Notes: generated by a model not told the origin, from the letters alone. 64,000 nucleotides of DNA from Veillonellaceae bacterium (GCA_900766245.1 CAAFUR010000021.1:1-64000); one strand, 5' to 3'; shown: positions 34,271 to 43,357, numbered from the stretch's first letter. Translations and numbers: made by a program.

Positions 34271-35377
34271 TTATACGTTGAAGCGGAAATGTGTTACATC
34301 TCCGTCTTTCATAATATAGTCTTTGCCTTCTAGGCGAACAAGACCTTTTTCTTTGGCCGCATTTTGGCTGCCGCAAGCTTCTAAATCGTCAAAGGATACA
34401 ATTTCTGCACGAATGAAACCTTTTTCGATGTCAGAGTGGATTTTACCAGCTGCTTGAGGGGCTTTTGTGCCTTCCACGATAGTCCACGCACGAGCTTCCA
34501 TTTCGCCAGCTGTGAAGTAGTTAATTAAGCCCAATAAGGAGTAACTAGCTTTGATTAATTTTGTTAAGCCACTTTCTTCTAAACCGAGGTCAGCTAGGAA
34601 AGCTGTTGCTTCTTCGTCGGATAATTCAGCAATTTCAGATTCAATGCGAGCGGATACGACAACTACGCCAGAACCTTCTTTTGCAGCATAGTCCTCTACT
34701 TGTTTGACAAATTCGTTGCCAGAGTAGTCGGAGACTTCATCTTCCCCCACATTGGCTACGTATAAAGATTTTTTAGCTGTTAATAGTGTTAGGTCTTTTA
34801 AGATTTCTAGCTCATCTTCTGTTAAGCCTTGGGCACGAACAGGGATGGCATCGCCTAATGCAGCAGATACTTTTTCTAAAATAGGTGCTTCCACACGAGC
34901 ATCTTTGTCACCAGATTTTGCTAATTTAGCAATACGTTGTAAGCGTTTATCTACGCTTTCAAGGTCAGCTAAGCAAAGTTCAGTGTTGATGATTTCAATA
35001 TCGCGAATAGGATCTACAGAACCAGCCACATGTGTGATGTTAGGGTCATCAAAACAACGGATGACTTGTGCAATGGCATCGACTTGGCGAATGTGGCTTA
35101 AGAATTTGTTGCCCAAACCTTCCCCTTTGGATGCACCAGCCACAAGGCCAGCGATGTCTACAAAACGCATAGCAGCAGGTAAGATGCGTTTAGAACCGAA
35201 CATCTCAGCCAACACCGCTAAACGAGCGTCGGGTACGTCTACCACGCCTACATTTGGTTCGATGGTACAGAAAGGGTAGTTTGCCGCTTCTGCGCCAGCT
35301 TTTGTAATAGCATTAAACAATGTACTTTTTCCGACATTTGGAAGGCCTACAATGCCTACTTCTAAATTTGTGCTCAT
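34271..35377 (-). CDS. ychF: Ribosome-binding ATPase YchF
   Basis: 368 residues, Obg-family P-loop protein that prefers ATP. G1 GLPNVGKSTLFNAIT, switch and G3 VDIAGLV, NVGE in place of the NKxD guanine motif (typical of YchF), a coiled-coil insertion, and a C-terminal TGS domain (NYFTAGEMEARAWTI, GFIRAEIVSFDDL, MKDGDVTHFRFNV). It is a translation-associated negative regulator of oxidative stress responses. Start site AAAGGAGTTACCC. Confidence 0.97.
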   Translation of the reverse strand: MSTNLEVGIVGLPNVGKSTLFNAITKAGAEAANYPFCTIEPNVGVVDVPDARLAVLAEMFGSKRILPAAMRFVDIAGLVAGASKGEGLGNKFLSHIRQVDAIAQVIRCFDDPNITHVAGSVDPIRDIEIINTELCLADLESVDKRLQRIAKLAKSGDKDARVEAPILEKVSAALGDAIPVRAQGLTEDELEILKDLTLLTAKKSLYVANVGEDEVSDYSGNEFVKQVEDYAAKEGSGVVVVSARIESEIAELSDEEATAFLADLGLEESGLTKLIKASYSLLGLINYFTAGEMEARAWTIVEGTKAPQAAGKIHSDIEKGFIRAEIVSFDDLEACGSQNAAKEKGLVRLEGKDYIMKDGDVTHFRFNV

Positions 35378-35442
35378 GGGTAACTCCTTTAGTGCTTGCG
35401 ATACATTATCAAAATAGTATAAACGGTATGTATAATTTGTGA

Positions 35443-35448
35443 TATACT
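35443..35448 (+). promoter_or_regulatory. Extended -10 promoter of the holin-like toxin
   Basis: TATACT preceded by TGA (extended -10). Predicted start near 35455. Confidence 0.6.
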
Positions 35449-35513
35449 ATAAATAAGAGAGCTTCCAACGTGAGTTGGGCTCATCTCTTCCTACTCTGGG
35501 AGGAGGTGATACT

Positions 35514-35597
35514 ATGACACCATTTGAAATCGCATCTTTATTGATACAGTTTGGAATGTTAGTTGTAGCAATTTTGACTTACCGTAAAAGTAAGTAA
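35514..35597 (+). CDS. Putative holin-like toxin (type I toxin-antitoxin)
   Basis: 27 residues, MTPFEIASLLIQFGMLVVAI followed by LTYRKSK. One membrane helix with the family pattern (MxxFExxxLxIxFGxxxxALLTY, basic tail) of small putative holin-like toxins in Firmicutes. Very strong ribosome site GGGAGGAGGTGATACT. The predicted message runs from about 35455 to the terminator at 35660-35705. Its 5' end folds into a hairpin (CCAAC GTGA GTTGG) and its GGCTCATCTC (35478-35487) is complementary to GAGATGAGCC in the 3' region, so the ends can pair and hide the ribosome site. A convergent antisense RNA is proposed. Confidence 0.75.
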   Translation: MTPFEIASLLIQFGMLVVAILTYRKSK

Positions 35598-35599
35598 AA

Positions 35600-35707
35600 T
35601 GCCTAACGATATAAGGTTTAGTGGACCTTAACACGTTAGGCATTTCGTGTTCCATCATTCGAGATGAGCCTAACGCCTAGTACACGTTGTGGGCTCTCTT
35701 TTTTACA
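35600..35707 (-). ncRNA. Candidate antisense antitoxin RNA of the holin-like toxin
   Basis: On the minus strand an extended -10 (TGG then TATACT, 35718-35713) would start an RNA near 35706. A stem GCCTAACG/CGTTAGGC (35601-35643) followed by a T-rich stretch would end it near 35600. It would be fully complementary to the 3' untranslated part of the toxin message, as in txpA/RatA-type systems. Its 5' bases resemble the toxin message 5' end (AGAGAGC...AACGTG...GGCTCATCTC), so the locus is bounded by inverted repeats. Existence is inferred. Confidence 0.5.
35660..35705 (+). terminator. Terminator of the holin-like toxin message
   Basis: GAGCC..AACG pairs with CGTT..GGGCTC and is followed by six T. 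Confidence 0.8.
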
Positions 35708-35754
35708 GTCATAGTATACCATAATTGCATACTACCTGCCAATAGATTTATACA

Positions 35755-35803
35755 AAAATAGAGGAACGTTGATAGTATTTGACCAACGTTCCTCTATTTT
35801 ATT
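35755..35803. terminator. Terminator of ddh (bidirectional)
   Basis: AAAATAGAGGAACGTTG (35755-35771) and CAACGTTCCTCTATTTT (35784-35800), a 17 bp perfect stem. Confidence 0.9.
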
Positions 35804-35862
35804 TTGGCTATGTTATTACAGTTCCGGGTATCTTATGAAATAAGATGCTATTAACGTATATC

Positions 35863-36837
35863 TTATAGATAATGTGCACGTAATTCTTCAGCAGATTTTG
35901 GAGACAACCAAGCTGGTGCGATATCGAATACTGTGAAAGCACCACGGCCACCATGTGCTGCTAAGCGGTGTACGCCACGAGCGAAGGCTACTAATACAGC
36001 TCCAGTAAATTCAGGGTTAGAATCTAGTTGTAACCCGAATTCGTAGATGTGTTTTGTACCTGTTGTAGTTTCGCCGCTGCGGATCACAAGACCACCATGT
36101 GGGATACCTTTGTGGTTCGCATCTAATTCTTCTTGGGAAATGAAAGTTACTGTTGTTTCATAGCCAACGAAGTAGTTAGGCATAGTTTTGATTTCATTTT
36201 CGATGCGAGCTGCATCAGCGCCTTCTTCCAATACTACATAGCATTCACGAAGGTGAGAAGAAGTAGCTGTCACTTCTGGTGTTTCACCATTGCGGATAGC
36301 GGAGATGATTTCTTGTTTAGGCACAGTGTATTGACGAGCATCTGCTACGCCTTCGATGCGACGGATAGCATCGGAATGACCTTGGGATACGCCACGGCCC
36401 CAGAATGTGTAGGAATCGCCTTGCGGTAAGATACTTTCAGCGTATACACGTTGCAAAGAGAACATGCCAGGGTCCCATCCACAAGAGATAAGAGCCGCAG
36501 TACCAGCTTCTTGTGCCACTTTGCGCACGTTTTCAAAATGCTCAGGGATGCGAGCATGTGTGTCGAAGCTGTCGATGACATTGAAATGGGCTGCAATAGC
36601 AGGAGTTTGGTCAATTAGGTCTGTAGCACTACCGCCACATAATACCATAACATCGATTTTGCCTTTGAAAGATTCTACTTCTTCCATTGTGTAGCTAGGT
36701 ACGCCACTAACAGTTTGTAAACCAGAACGGCGAGAGAATACACCTACCAATTCCATATCTGGTTGCAATGCTACAGCCGCTTCTACACCGCGACCAAGGT
36801 TACCGTATCCAACGATACCAATACGAATGTTGCTCAT
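35863..36837 (-). CDS. ddh: meso-Diaminopimelate dehydrogenase
   Basis: 324 residues. NADPH-dependent one-step formation of meso-DAP from tetrahydrodipicolinate and ammonia. N-terminal Rossmann motif IGIVGYGNLGRGVE; substrate-site blocks SCGWDPGMFSLQRVYAES, WGRGVSQGHSDAIRRIEG, IPHGGLVIRSGET, and the C-terminal GRGAFTVFDIAPAWL. Start site AGGAAGTAACA. dapL, encoding an alternative route to DAP, lies 160 bases upstream in the same direction. Confidence 0.96.
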   Translation of the reverse strand: MSNIRIGIVGYGNLGRGVEAAVALQPDMELVGVFSRRSGLQTVSGVPSYTMEEVESFKGKIDVMVLCGGSATDLIDQTPAIAAHFNVIDSFDTHARIPEHFENVRKVAQEAGTAALISCGWDPGMFSLQRVYAESILPQGDSYTFWGRGVSQGHSDAIRRIEGVADARQYTVPKQEIISAIRNGETPEVTATSSHLRECYVVLEEGADAARIENEIKTMPNYFVGYETTVTFISQEELDANHKGIPHGGLVIRSGETTTGTKHIYEFGLQLDSNPEFTGAVLVAFARGVHRLAAHGGRGAFTVFDIAPAWLSPKSAEELRAHYL

Positions 36838-36998
36838 TGTTACTTCCTTTCGTGAAAGTTGATACTTTCAATACGATCACTAATATACGAACTGTAATAA
36901 GAAATTACAGTATATGATGACATAAAATAGGGTACCGTGTCCGCTATTTTCGCATGTACCATTATAGCGAAAAATTCTCATAGAGAAAAGGGGGGATA

Positions 36999-38228
36999 TT
37001 AAAATTGTAATGTTTTAATGCGATCGACTGCACGAATGGTGTTTTCTCGGCTGCCGAATGCAGTGAGACGTAAATAGCCTTCGCCTTCTGGACCAAAGCC
37101 AGAACCAGGAGTGCTTACAATGTGTACCTTTTCTAATAGGGTATCGAATAAGTCCCAGCTAGTCATGCCTTTTGGTGCTTGAATCCAAATGTATGGAGCA
37201 TCAACACCACCAAATACAGTTAGACCAATGGCTTCTAAGCCTTCACGGATAATGCGAGCATTTTCCATGTAGTAAGCGATGTGTTCTTTAATTTGTGCAC
37301 GACCTTCTGGTGTGTAAATAGCAGCAGCACCACGTTGAATGATGTAAGGAACACCATTGAATTTTGTAGTCTGGCGACGATTCCACATTGGGTTCAGCGG
37401 AACACGCTTACCTTCTGCGTTCTTTGCAGTTACTTCATGAGGAACTACAGTGTAGGCACAACGAGTACCAGTGAAACCTGCCGTTTTAGAGAAAGAACGG
37501 AATTCGATAGCCACTTCACGAGCGCCTTCGATTTCATAAATAGAACGAACTGTATCCGTAGAAGTGATGAAAGCTTCGTAAGCAGAGTCGAACATCAAAA
37601 TCGCTTCGTTTTCTTTACACCATTGTACCCATTCTGCTAGGCGAGCACGGCTTAATACAGTACCAGTTGGATTGTTAGGGCAGCAAAGGTATACGATATC
37701 TACTCGCTCTTTTGGGAATGCAGGAGAGAAGTTGTTCTCTGCATTCGTTGGTAGGTATACCACTTTTTCATAAATACCATCGATAGCTTTGCCAGTACGA
37801 CCGCCCATGACATTGGAATCTAGGTATACAGGGTATACAGGGTCGGTGATTGCAATGATGTTATCTTCGGAGAAAATTTCTTGGATGTTACCCACATCAG
37901 ATTTTGCTCCGTCAGACACGAATATTTCATCTGGTTGGATTGTGATGCCTAGGGGAGCGTAATCGCCTTCAGCGATAGCATTGCGCAAGAAATCGTAGCC
38001 TTGTTCAGGGCCGTAGCCACGGAATGTGTCGGCAGATCCCATTTCATCTACTGCTGCATGCATAGCTTCGATGACAGCCGGTACAAGAGGACGTGTCACA
38101 TCACCAATGCCAAGGCGAATGATGTCTGCCTCAGGATGGCTTTCTTTGAAAGCTTCTACTTTACGAGCAATATTAGCGAATAAATAAGAACCTTGTAGGT
38201 TTTCATAATTTGGATTTACAGTAGCCAT
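36999..38228 (-). CDS. dapL: LL-diaminopimelate aminotransferase
   Basis: 409 residues from the ATG at 38228 (GAAGGAGCTCCT upstream). The frame extends to 38360 but the family starts at this Met. PLP-dependent class I fold with VNPNYENLQGSYLFANIARK, IRLGIGDVTRPL, GYGPEQGYDFLRNAI, YLCCPNNPTGTVL, and the PLP lysine in FRSFSKTAGFTGTRC. It converts tetrahydrodipicolinate to LL-DAP with glutamate. It lies next to ddh, so the organism appears to carry two routes to DAP. DapF (epimerase) is not in the window. Confidence 0.96.
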   Translation of the reverse strand: MATVNPNYENLQGSYLFANIARKVEAFKESHPEADIIRLGIGDVTRPLVPAVIEAMHAAVDEMGSADTFRGYGPEQGYDFLRNAIAEGDYAPLGITIQPDEIFVSDGAKSDVGNIQEIFSEDNIIAITDPVYPVYLDSNVMGGRTGKAIDGIYEKVVYLPTNAENNFSPAFPKERVDIVYLCCPNNPTGTVLSRARLAEWVQWCKENEAILMFDSAYEAFITSTDTVRSIYEIEGAREVAIEFRSFSKTAGFTGTRCAYTVVPHEVTAKNAEGKRVPLNPMWNRRQTTKFNGVPYIIQRGAAAIYTPEGRAQIKEHIAYYMENARIIREGLEAIGLTVFGGVDAPYIWIQAPKGMTSWDLFDTLLEKVHIVSTPGSGFGPEGEGYLRLTAFGSRENTIRAVDRIKTLQF

Positions 38229-38638
38229 AGGAGCTCCTTCTTTTACAAAATAATAAAGATACATGTATATAAAGACATCGAAGCGGTATGTATATTTCAG
38301 CATAATAGATATGTGTATATGCCGTAAGTTGGTTATGCAGACACGCAAGACGAGGAACACTTATATATAGATGTAATAATTGATGATATAAAAGGGGATT
38401 GAATAGGTCCCTTAAATTACATTTCTATATTCTATAGTATTTATAACAATATGTCAAAAGTAAAATGGGGTATAGCATGTTGTTATACTAGTAAATTTAC
38501 CTATCGAGGTTTCGGTTGGTACCATATGTTTTGTGCCAATGATTGTGTCTAATTGCCTGTGTATGTAGTTATCACATAAAAACGAGGCTGTTCATGGAAC
38601 GCCTCGTCATTTAAAAGGTTTAGTTTTAATTAATGATT
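38229..38638. other. Intergenic region upstream of dapL
   Basis: AT-rich. It must contain the dapL promoter and leader on the minus strand, and holds the MATE-gene terminator at its right end. I see no lysine riboswitch or T-box features. Confidence 0.4.
38577..38607 (-). terminator. Terminator of the MATE transporter gene
   Basis: ACGAGGC (38582-38588) and GCCTCGT (38601-38607), with a T run on the minus strand. Confidence 0.85.
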
Positions 38639-39982
38639 TTAAAATGACATGTTCAGTACATTGCACTGGACTTTACGTAATCGATACATATAGCAGAGTG
38701 CAGCCGAAGACGTGCTTGATAATAATCCAATCCAAACGGAGTAAGGCCCGAAGTCTGTGAATAGGTAGCAAAGGTATGCAACGGGTACGGTCACGCCCCA
38801 ATAGGTGCCGATGGTAATAATAGAAACGCTAGTTACATCACGATAGGCTCGGAGAACTCCTTGTAAAGGTGTGCCTACAGCATCGATAATTGTGAAAAAT
38901 ACGGCGTAAGAAATGAAACTTTCAATAAGTGGAATCATGTGATCTTCCTTGGTATATAGGCTGGCTAAGAAGTCGATATGAGTGAAAGAATAGGTTCCAA
39001 TGCAAAGTGCTATGAAAGCTGCTACACCACGAGTAATCCATGTGTAAGTAATAGCATTTTGATATCGTTTAGCCCCTAACTCATAGGCGATGACGATGGT
39101 GGATGCCATACTTAAACTCAATGGGAAAGAAAATGTTAACCCTAGGAAACTAGACGCTGCTTGATGGGCCGCTATAATTTCTGTGCCGAATTTAGTCATA
39201 GCAATCCCAGCAGCACTAAAAATGCTGATTTCTGCAAAGATAGAGAGGCCAATAGGAATCCCTAGAGCTAATTGATCTCGAATGAGTATCCAACTAGGAC
39301 CAGTGAAAGAAGACCAAAATCGATACTGTTTGAAGTGTTTATGGAATGTAATGAGCCCAAGAAAACATAGCATCATATACCAATAGGCGATGGCTGTAGA
39401 GATACCAGCACCAAAGCCCCCAAGAGCGGGGATGGGGCCATAACCTTGTATGAATAGTACATTGAAAATAGACTGAAAAAGTACGCTACTGCCAATGATG
39501 TATAAAGAGTAGCGAGTATTTCCGTGAGCATCGACGATATATCGGAATCCAGACATAATCATCATAGCTGGAAAGGCGACGCACATGGCGTTCATATATT
39601 GGATGCAAACAGATTTTGCCGCTGGTTCTAATCCCAATAGATCTAACAAAGGAGATAAACCAAGTAGAGTGGCAAGTATAAGAACTGTTGCAAATGCAAG
39701 CCCTAAATAGATATTTTGCCACATAGTAGCAGCTACCGATTCAGTTTTTTTAGCCCCTAAGGCGTGAGAAATAATAGGGGTCACACCAAGGAGAATTCCT
39801 GACAGACCAAAAAAAGCGGCGACCCATAAGTTATACCCCACACCGATAGCTGCTAAATCTATAGTACTGTATTGCCCCGTTAATGTGACCGCTACAAAAC
39901 TACCAGCAATGATAGAAAATTGTGTAGCAATGACGGGGGCAGCTACAAGTAGGAAATGTTTAATCATAGAAACTAAAGACAT
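38639..39982 (-). CDS. MATE family multidrug efflux transporter
   Basis: 447 residues from the ATG at 39982 (GGGAGGTAGT upstream); nine more codons lie in frame without a ribosome site. Twelve membrane segments in two similar halves. NorM/DinF-type features include LVAAPVIATQFSIIAGSF in helix 1, AALGVGYNLW-like ALAAIGVGYNLWVAAFFGLS, and HQAASSFLGLTFSFPLSLSM in the second half. It exports cationic drugs or metabolites in exchange for Na+ or H+. Single gene; substrate unknown. Confidence 0.93.
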   Translation of the reverse strand: MSLVSMIKHFLLVAAPVIATQFSIIAGSFVAVTLTGQYSTIDLAAIGVGYNLWVAAFFGLSGILLGVTPIISHALGAKKTESVAATMWQNIYLGLAFATVLILATLLGLSPLLDLLGLEPAAKSVCIQYMNAMCVAFPAMMIMSGFRYIVDAHGNTRYSLYIIGSSVLFQSIFNVLFIQGYGPIPALGGFGAGISTAIAYWYMMLCFLGLITFHKHFKQYRFWSSFTGPSWILIRDQLALGIPIGLSIFAEISIFSAAGIAMTKFGTEIIAAHQAASSFLGLTFSFPLSLSMASTIVIAYELGAKRYQNAITYTWITRGVAAFIALCIGTYSFTHIDFLASLYTKEDHMIPLIESFISYAVFFTIIDAVGTPLQGVLRAYRDVTSVSIITIGTYWGVTVPVAYLCYLFTDFGPYSVWIGLLSSTSSAALCYMYRLRKVQCNVLNMSF

Positions 39983-40237
39983 ACTACCTCCCAAAACTAA
40001 CTTACCCATATAATATGATGTTCAATAACTTTTAATTTTACCACTATATATACTATATGTCTATAGCTGCTAAGGGCTATTGTCTCTTAAAAGAACATAG
40101 TGTATAATGATGACAATTCAGTTATATCAATAGATATAGCTTGTTATGTTGCATGGAAAATATAGAGGTATATAATTTTTGCATACATCTATGTTTTTAG
40201 CGCAATTGTTATAGTGGAGACACTGGAAAGGAGTTCT

Positions 40238-41044
40238 ATGTTAGGAGCAATCATTGGAGATATGGCGGGCTCAATCTATGAGTTCAACAATATCAAAAGC
40301 CGAGAATTTGAGTTCTTATCAGAACGATGTGAGCCTACAGATGATTCGATTTTAACATGTGCTATTGCACGGGCTTTAATCGATGTAAAAGGAAGGGGGA
40401 CACACTTACAACGAGTGACTATGCTTCGGATGAAAGAATATTTTCTTTCTAATCCATTGCCAATGGGAGGGTTTGGAGCTAAATTCTTTCAGTGGGGATT
40501 ATCTGATGTGACAGAACCCTATGGTAGTTGGGGTAATGGAGCAGCGATGCGTATTAGCCCTGTGGCTTATGTAGGGAATAGTGAAATGGAAGTCAAACTG
40601 TTGAGCCAAATCATAACAGGTACTACTCACAATGATCCAGAAGGATTAAAAGGGGGAGAGGTGACAGCTTTAGCTGTGTTCAAAGCACTACATGGAGCTA
40701 CGAAAGAGGAAATCCAAAAGATGGTAAAATCATACTACCCTGGCGAGTACAGCGTGGAAGAACTGCACAAGACGTATAAGTTTGAACCAAGCTGTCAGAA
40801 AACTGTGCCAGAAGGGATGCAATGTTTCTTTAAAAGTGAAGACTATGAATCGGCTATTCGCAATGTAATGTATATCGGCGGTGACTGCGATACATTAGGT
40901 GCCATTGTCGGTGCTGTGGCAGGAGCCTATTACGGAATCCCAGAATGGATACAAGAAAAAGCCTTATCCATGATGCCAGATTACATGGTGGAAGACTATG
41001 AAGATTTCAAAGCCATGTATATGGACAAAGAAAAAACCCTCTAA
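40238..41044 (+). CDS. ADP-ribosylglycohydrolase (DraG) family protein
   Basis: 268 residues from the ATG at 40238 (GGAAAGGAGTTCT). Family motifs: GAIIGDMAGSIYE at the N-terminus, the first metal pair in EPTDDSILTCAIA, WGNGAAMRISPVAY, TTHNDPEGLKGGE, and the second metal pair in YIGGDCDTLGAIVGAVAGAYYG. The binuclear Mg2+ site is therefore complete. It removes ADP-ribose from proteins or nucleic acids, target unknown. No DraT- or DarT-like partner gene lies beside it. Its 3' flank faces the riboswitch RNA at 41221-41633. Confidence 0.92.
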   Translation: MLGAIIGDMAGSIYEFNNIKSREFEFLSERCEPTDDSILTCAIARALIDVKGRGTHLQRVTMLRMKEYFLSNPLPMGGFGAKFFQWGLSDVTEPYGSWGNGAAMRISPVAYVGNSEMEVKLLSQIITGTTHNDPEGLKGGEVTALAVFKALHGATKEEIQKMVKSYYPGEYSVEELHKTYKFEPSCQKTVPEGMQCFFKSEDYESAIRNVMYIGGDCDTLGAIVGAVAGAYYGIPEWIQEKALSMMPDYMVEDYEDFKAMYMDKEKTL

Positions 41045-41167
41045 AGCTAGCGCTGGACACGCATATTGCCTTTGTGAGGGTATGATACAAGGGGCCGGAA
41101 TCCCCTATGCAATTGTATTGTACCATGTGAAAGGCAATGACGATAGAGAGAAAATAGAATATGATAA

Positions 41168-41208
41168 AAATAGTGGAAACTGCTCTTGTGCGAGTAGTCT
41201 CCCTATTT
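41168..41208 (+). terminator. Hairpin after the DraG-type gene
   Basis: AAATAGTGGAAACTGCTC pairs with GAGTAGTCTCCCTATTT with few mismatches, without a clear T run. Confidence 0.5.
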
Positions 41209-41220
41209 AATATTGACATA

Positions 41221-41254
41221 AAAAAAGAACCTGCCCGTCGGCAGGTTCTTTTTA
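41221..41254. terminator. Bidirectional terminator between DraG-type gene and riboswitch RNA
   Basis: AAAAAGAACCTGCC CGTC GGCAGGTTCTTTTT, a 14 bp perfect stem with A/T runs on both sides. It would stop the plus-strand message and any riboswitch readthrough RNA from the minus strand. Confidence 0.93.
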
Positions 41255-41391
41255 GGATGATGATGTACGCCCATACAAAATCATGACAACTATATCAACA
41301 CTTTGAGTGCTAATACCATAATGGTAAGTTCACTTGGCCATGATAAGGCGATCATCAATATGTGACGTATCCCATACAACGCATATTGTAA

Positions 41392-41436
41392 TAATAAAAA
41401 ATCCTTTTTCTTGTGTTTTGGAGTATCAGAAAAAGG
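41392..41436 (-). terminator. Terminator platform of the cobalamin riboswitch
   Basis: On the minus strand CCTTTTTC (41436-41429) and GAAAAAGG (41410-41403) form a stem followed by ATTTTTTATT, about 45 bases after the aptamer. Confidence 0.8.
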
Positions 41437-41481
41437 CCTTTGATTCTCCTCCCTATCTCTCGTAGGTCAAGTGGTGAACGA

Positions 41482-41633
41482 TGAATAGGCAGTTCTCCTG
41501 ACTCAGCTTCAACGCGCCTCCAGCCTTCCCAGTTTCCCAGTGACATAATTGGATTTGCTCTGCTTTACAGTGGCGGGACCGTGCCAGACTTTAACTGGCT
41601 TCTCTATTATGCTTTCGCACCTATTCCCGAATG
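41482..41633 (-). promoter_or_regulatory. Cobalamin (B12) riboswitch, no gene downstream
   Basis: The minus strand shows the full aptamer signature: P1 AATAGG...CCTATT, GCCAGTTAAAGTCTGGCACGG (split: GCCAGTTAAAG then TCTGGCACGG), the B12 box CCCGCCACTGT, the GTCACTGGGAAACTGGGAAGG region and GCTGAGTCAGGAGAACTGCC. A terminator platform follows. Between the platform and the 41221-41254 terminator only 9-21 codon frames without ribosome sites exist, so no gene is evidently controlled. The GGGAGGAG just after the aptamer has no start codon in range. Confidence 0.93.
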
Positions 41634-41850
41634 TTTGATTGTATGTGTGTATTGTACTCTTTTGGTTTTTCAATGTCAAGAACAAGATGAATAAGTATGA
41701 CTATTTTGTAATTAGAAAGGCATAATTGTGACTTTTATTACTAATTGTCATGATTGAGATTGAAACCCTCCTTTTCTTGCTAAATGGATAGCATTAATTT
41801 ATAATGAATGAAGATAATACAATATATTGTGTAATATAAAGGATGATGAG

Positions 41851-43350
41851 ATGAAGTATACAAGTACGCGCAGTCATGAAACGGTGAGTGAAACCTTTGC
41901 GTTGCTCCATGGATTGGCAAGTGATGGAGGGTTATATGTGCCGGCAGAGTTTCCGGAACAATGTTTGTCCTACCGCGATGTGGCAGACAAAAGCTATGAA
42001 GAAATTGCACTGGTTGTGTTGAGTAAGTTATTTACGACTTTCACAGAAGCAGAATTGGAAACGATGATTCGCAGTGCTTACAATACAGTGAACTTTGATA
42101 CGCCAGATATGGCACCTATGCATTCCTTGTTGGAACGAGTGTCCGTGTTGGAATTGTTCCATGGTCGCACACAAGCCTTTAAAGATATGGCATTATCCTT
42201 ATTCCCGTATTTGTTGGTAGCAGCGAAAGAAGCGGAGCAAGAAACTAAAGAAGTGTTAATTTTGACAGCTACCTCTGGTGATACTGGAAAAGCAGCCTTA
42301 GAAGGGTTCAAAGATGTGCCGGGAACGCACATTCAAGTGTTCTTCCCTACAGACGGCGTTAGCCCAATGCAACAAGAACAAATGCAAAAGCAAGAAGGGG
42401 CGAATGTCAATGTAACAGCCATCGAAGGTAACTTTGATGATGCGCAACAATTCCTGAAACGTCTCTTTGTGGATGCAGAGGTAGCAAAGGAAGTGGCAGA
42501 CAAAGGCGTGAAGTTCTCGTCTGCTAACTCTATTAATATCGGCCGTCTAGCGCCACAAGTAGTATACTATGTGGCAGCCTATGCTGAATTGGTAAATACA
42601 GGGGCTATCCACGAAGACGAAGCGTTCAACGTGGTAGTACCAACAGGTAATTTTGGAAATATTTTGGCTGCTTACTATGCAAAACGCATGGGTATTCCGG
42701 TTGGTAAATTAATTTGTGCATCCAATCAAAACAATGTGCTGGCAGATTTCTTCAGCACTGGTACCTATGATATGAATCGTCCATTCTATACGACTATATC
42801 TCCGTCCATGGATATTTTGGAAAGTTCTAACTTTGAACGCTTTATCTATTATGTGAGCGGTGAAAATGCAGAATTGACAGCTGAGCGCATGAAAGCGCTG
42901 AAAGCAGATGGTAAATTCTCTGTAACTCCAGAAGAACTACAAGCGGTGCAAAAAGAATTTGCCGGCGCCTATGTAGATGATGAAATGACAAAGGCTGTCA
43001 TCGAGCAAGTGTACAACTCTTATGGATATGTAATGGATCCGCACACAGCGGTGGCGATGGGAGCTTATATGAAAGAGCTAGAGGCTCATCCTGAAGATGG
43101 TCACCGTCATACGGTGATTGCCTCCACGGCGCATCCATTTAAATTCCCAACACCGATTTGCGAAGCTTTAGATATCAAGGTAGGATCAACTCCTTATGAA
43201 AGCTTAGACAATATTTCGGCGGTGACCGGCGTGGGTTGCCCGAAACAATTGGCAGAGTTGCAACATAAGCCATTGCGTTTCACCAAGGTGATTCCAAAAG
43301 AAGCTATGAAAGAAGAAATTCTATCCTTTGTGGATACTTTCAAACAGTAG
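41851..43350 (+). CDS. thrC: Threonine synthase
   Basis: 499 residues from the ATG at 41851 (AAAGGATGATGAG); a TTG at 41827 is less likely. Converts O-phosphohomoserine to threonine with PLP. It is the long (class I, yeast/E. coli-like) form: SHETVSETFALLHGLASDGG with LYVP, the PLP lysine in FHGRTQAFKDMALSL, TATSGDTGKAALEGF, VPTGNFGNILAAYYAKRMG and STAHPFKFP. It is followed after seven bases by a DMT transporter and then gnd, so the three are probably co-transcribed. Confidence 0.96.
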   Translation: MKYTSTRSHETVSETFALLHGLASDGGLYVPAEFPEQCLSYRDVADKSYEEIALVVLSKLFTTFTEAELETMIRSAYNTVNFDTPDMAPMHSLLERVSVLELFHGRTQAFKDMALSLFPYLLVAAKEAEQETKEVLILTATSGDTGKAALEGFKDVPGTHIQVFFPTDGVSPMQQEQMQKQEGANVNVTAIEGNFDDAQQFLKRLFVDAEVAKEVADKGVKFSSANSINIGRLAPQVVYYVAAYAELVNTGAIHEDEAFNVVVPTGNFGNILAAYYAKRMGIPVGKLICASNQNNVLADFFSTGTYDMNRPFYTTISPSMDILESSNFERFIYYVSGENAELTAERMKALKADGKFSVTPEELQAVQKEFAGAYVDDEMTKAVIEQVYNSYGYVMDPHTAVAMGAYMKELEAHPEDGHRHTVIASTAHPFKFPTPICEALDIKVGSTPYESLDNISAVTGVGCPKQLAELQHKPLRFTKVIPKEAMKEEILSFVDTFKQ

Positions 43351-43357
43351 GTGACCT

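Noticed and set aside
40998..41210. 70-codon frames on both strands after the DraG-type gene
   Set aside because: Each overlaps the end of the DraG-type gene and the hairpin, with no ribosome site and no recognisable sequence.
41355..41546. 63-codon minus-strand reading frame
   Set aside because: It lies inside the cobalamin aptamer and its terminator platform and has no ribosome site.
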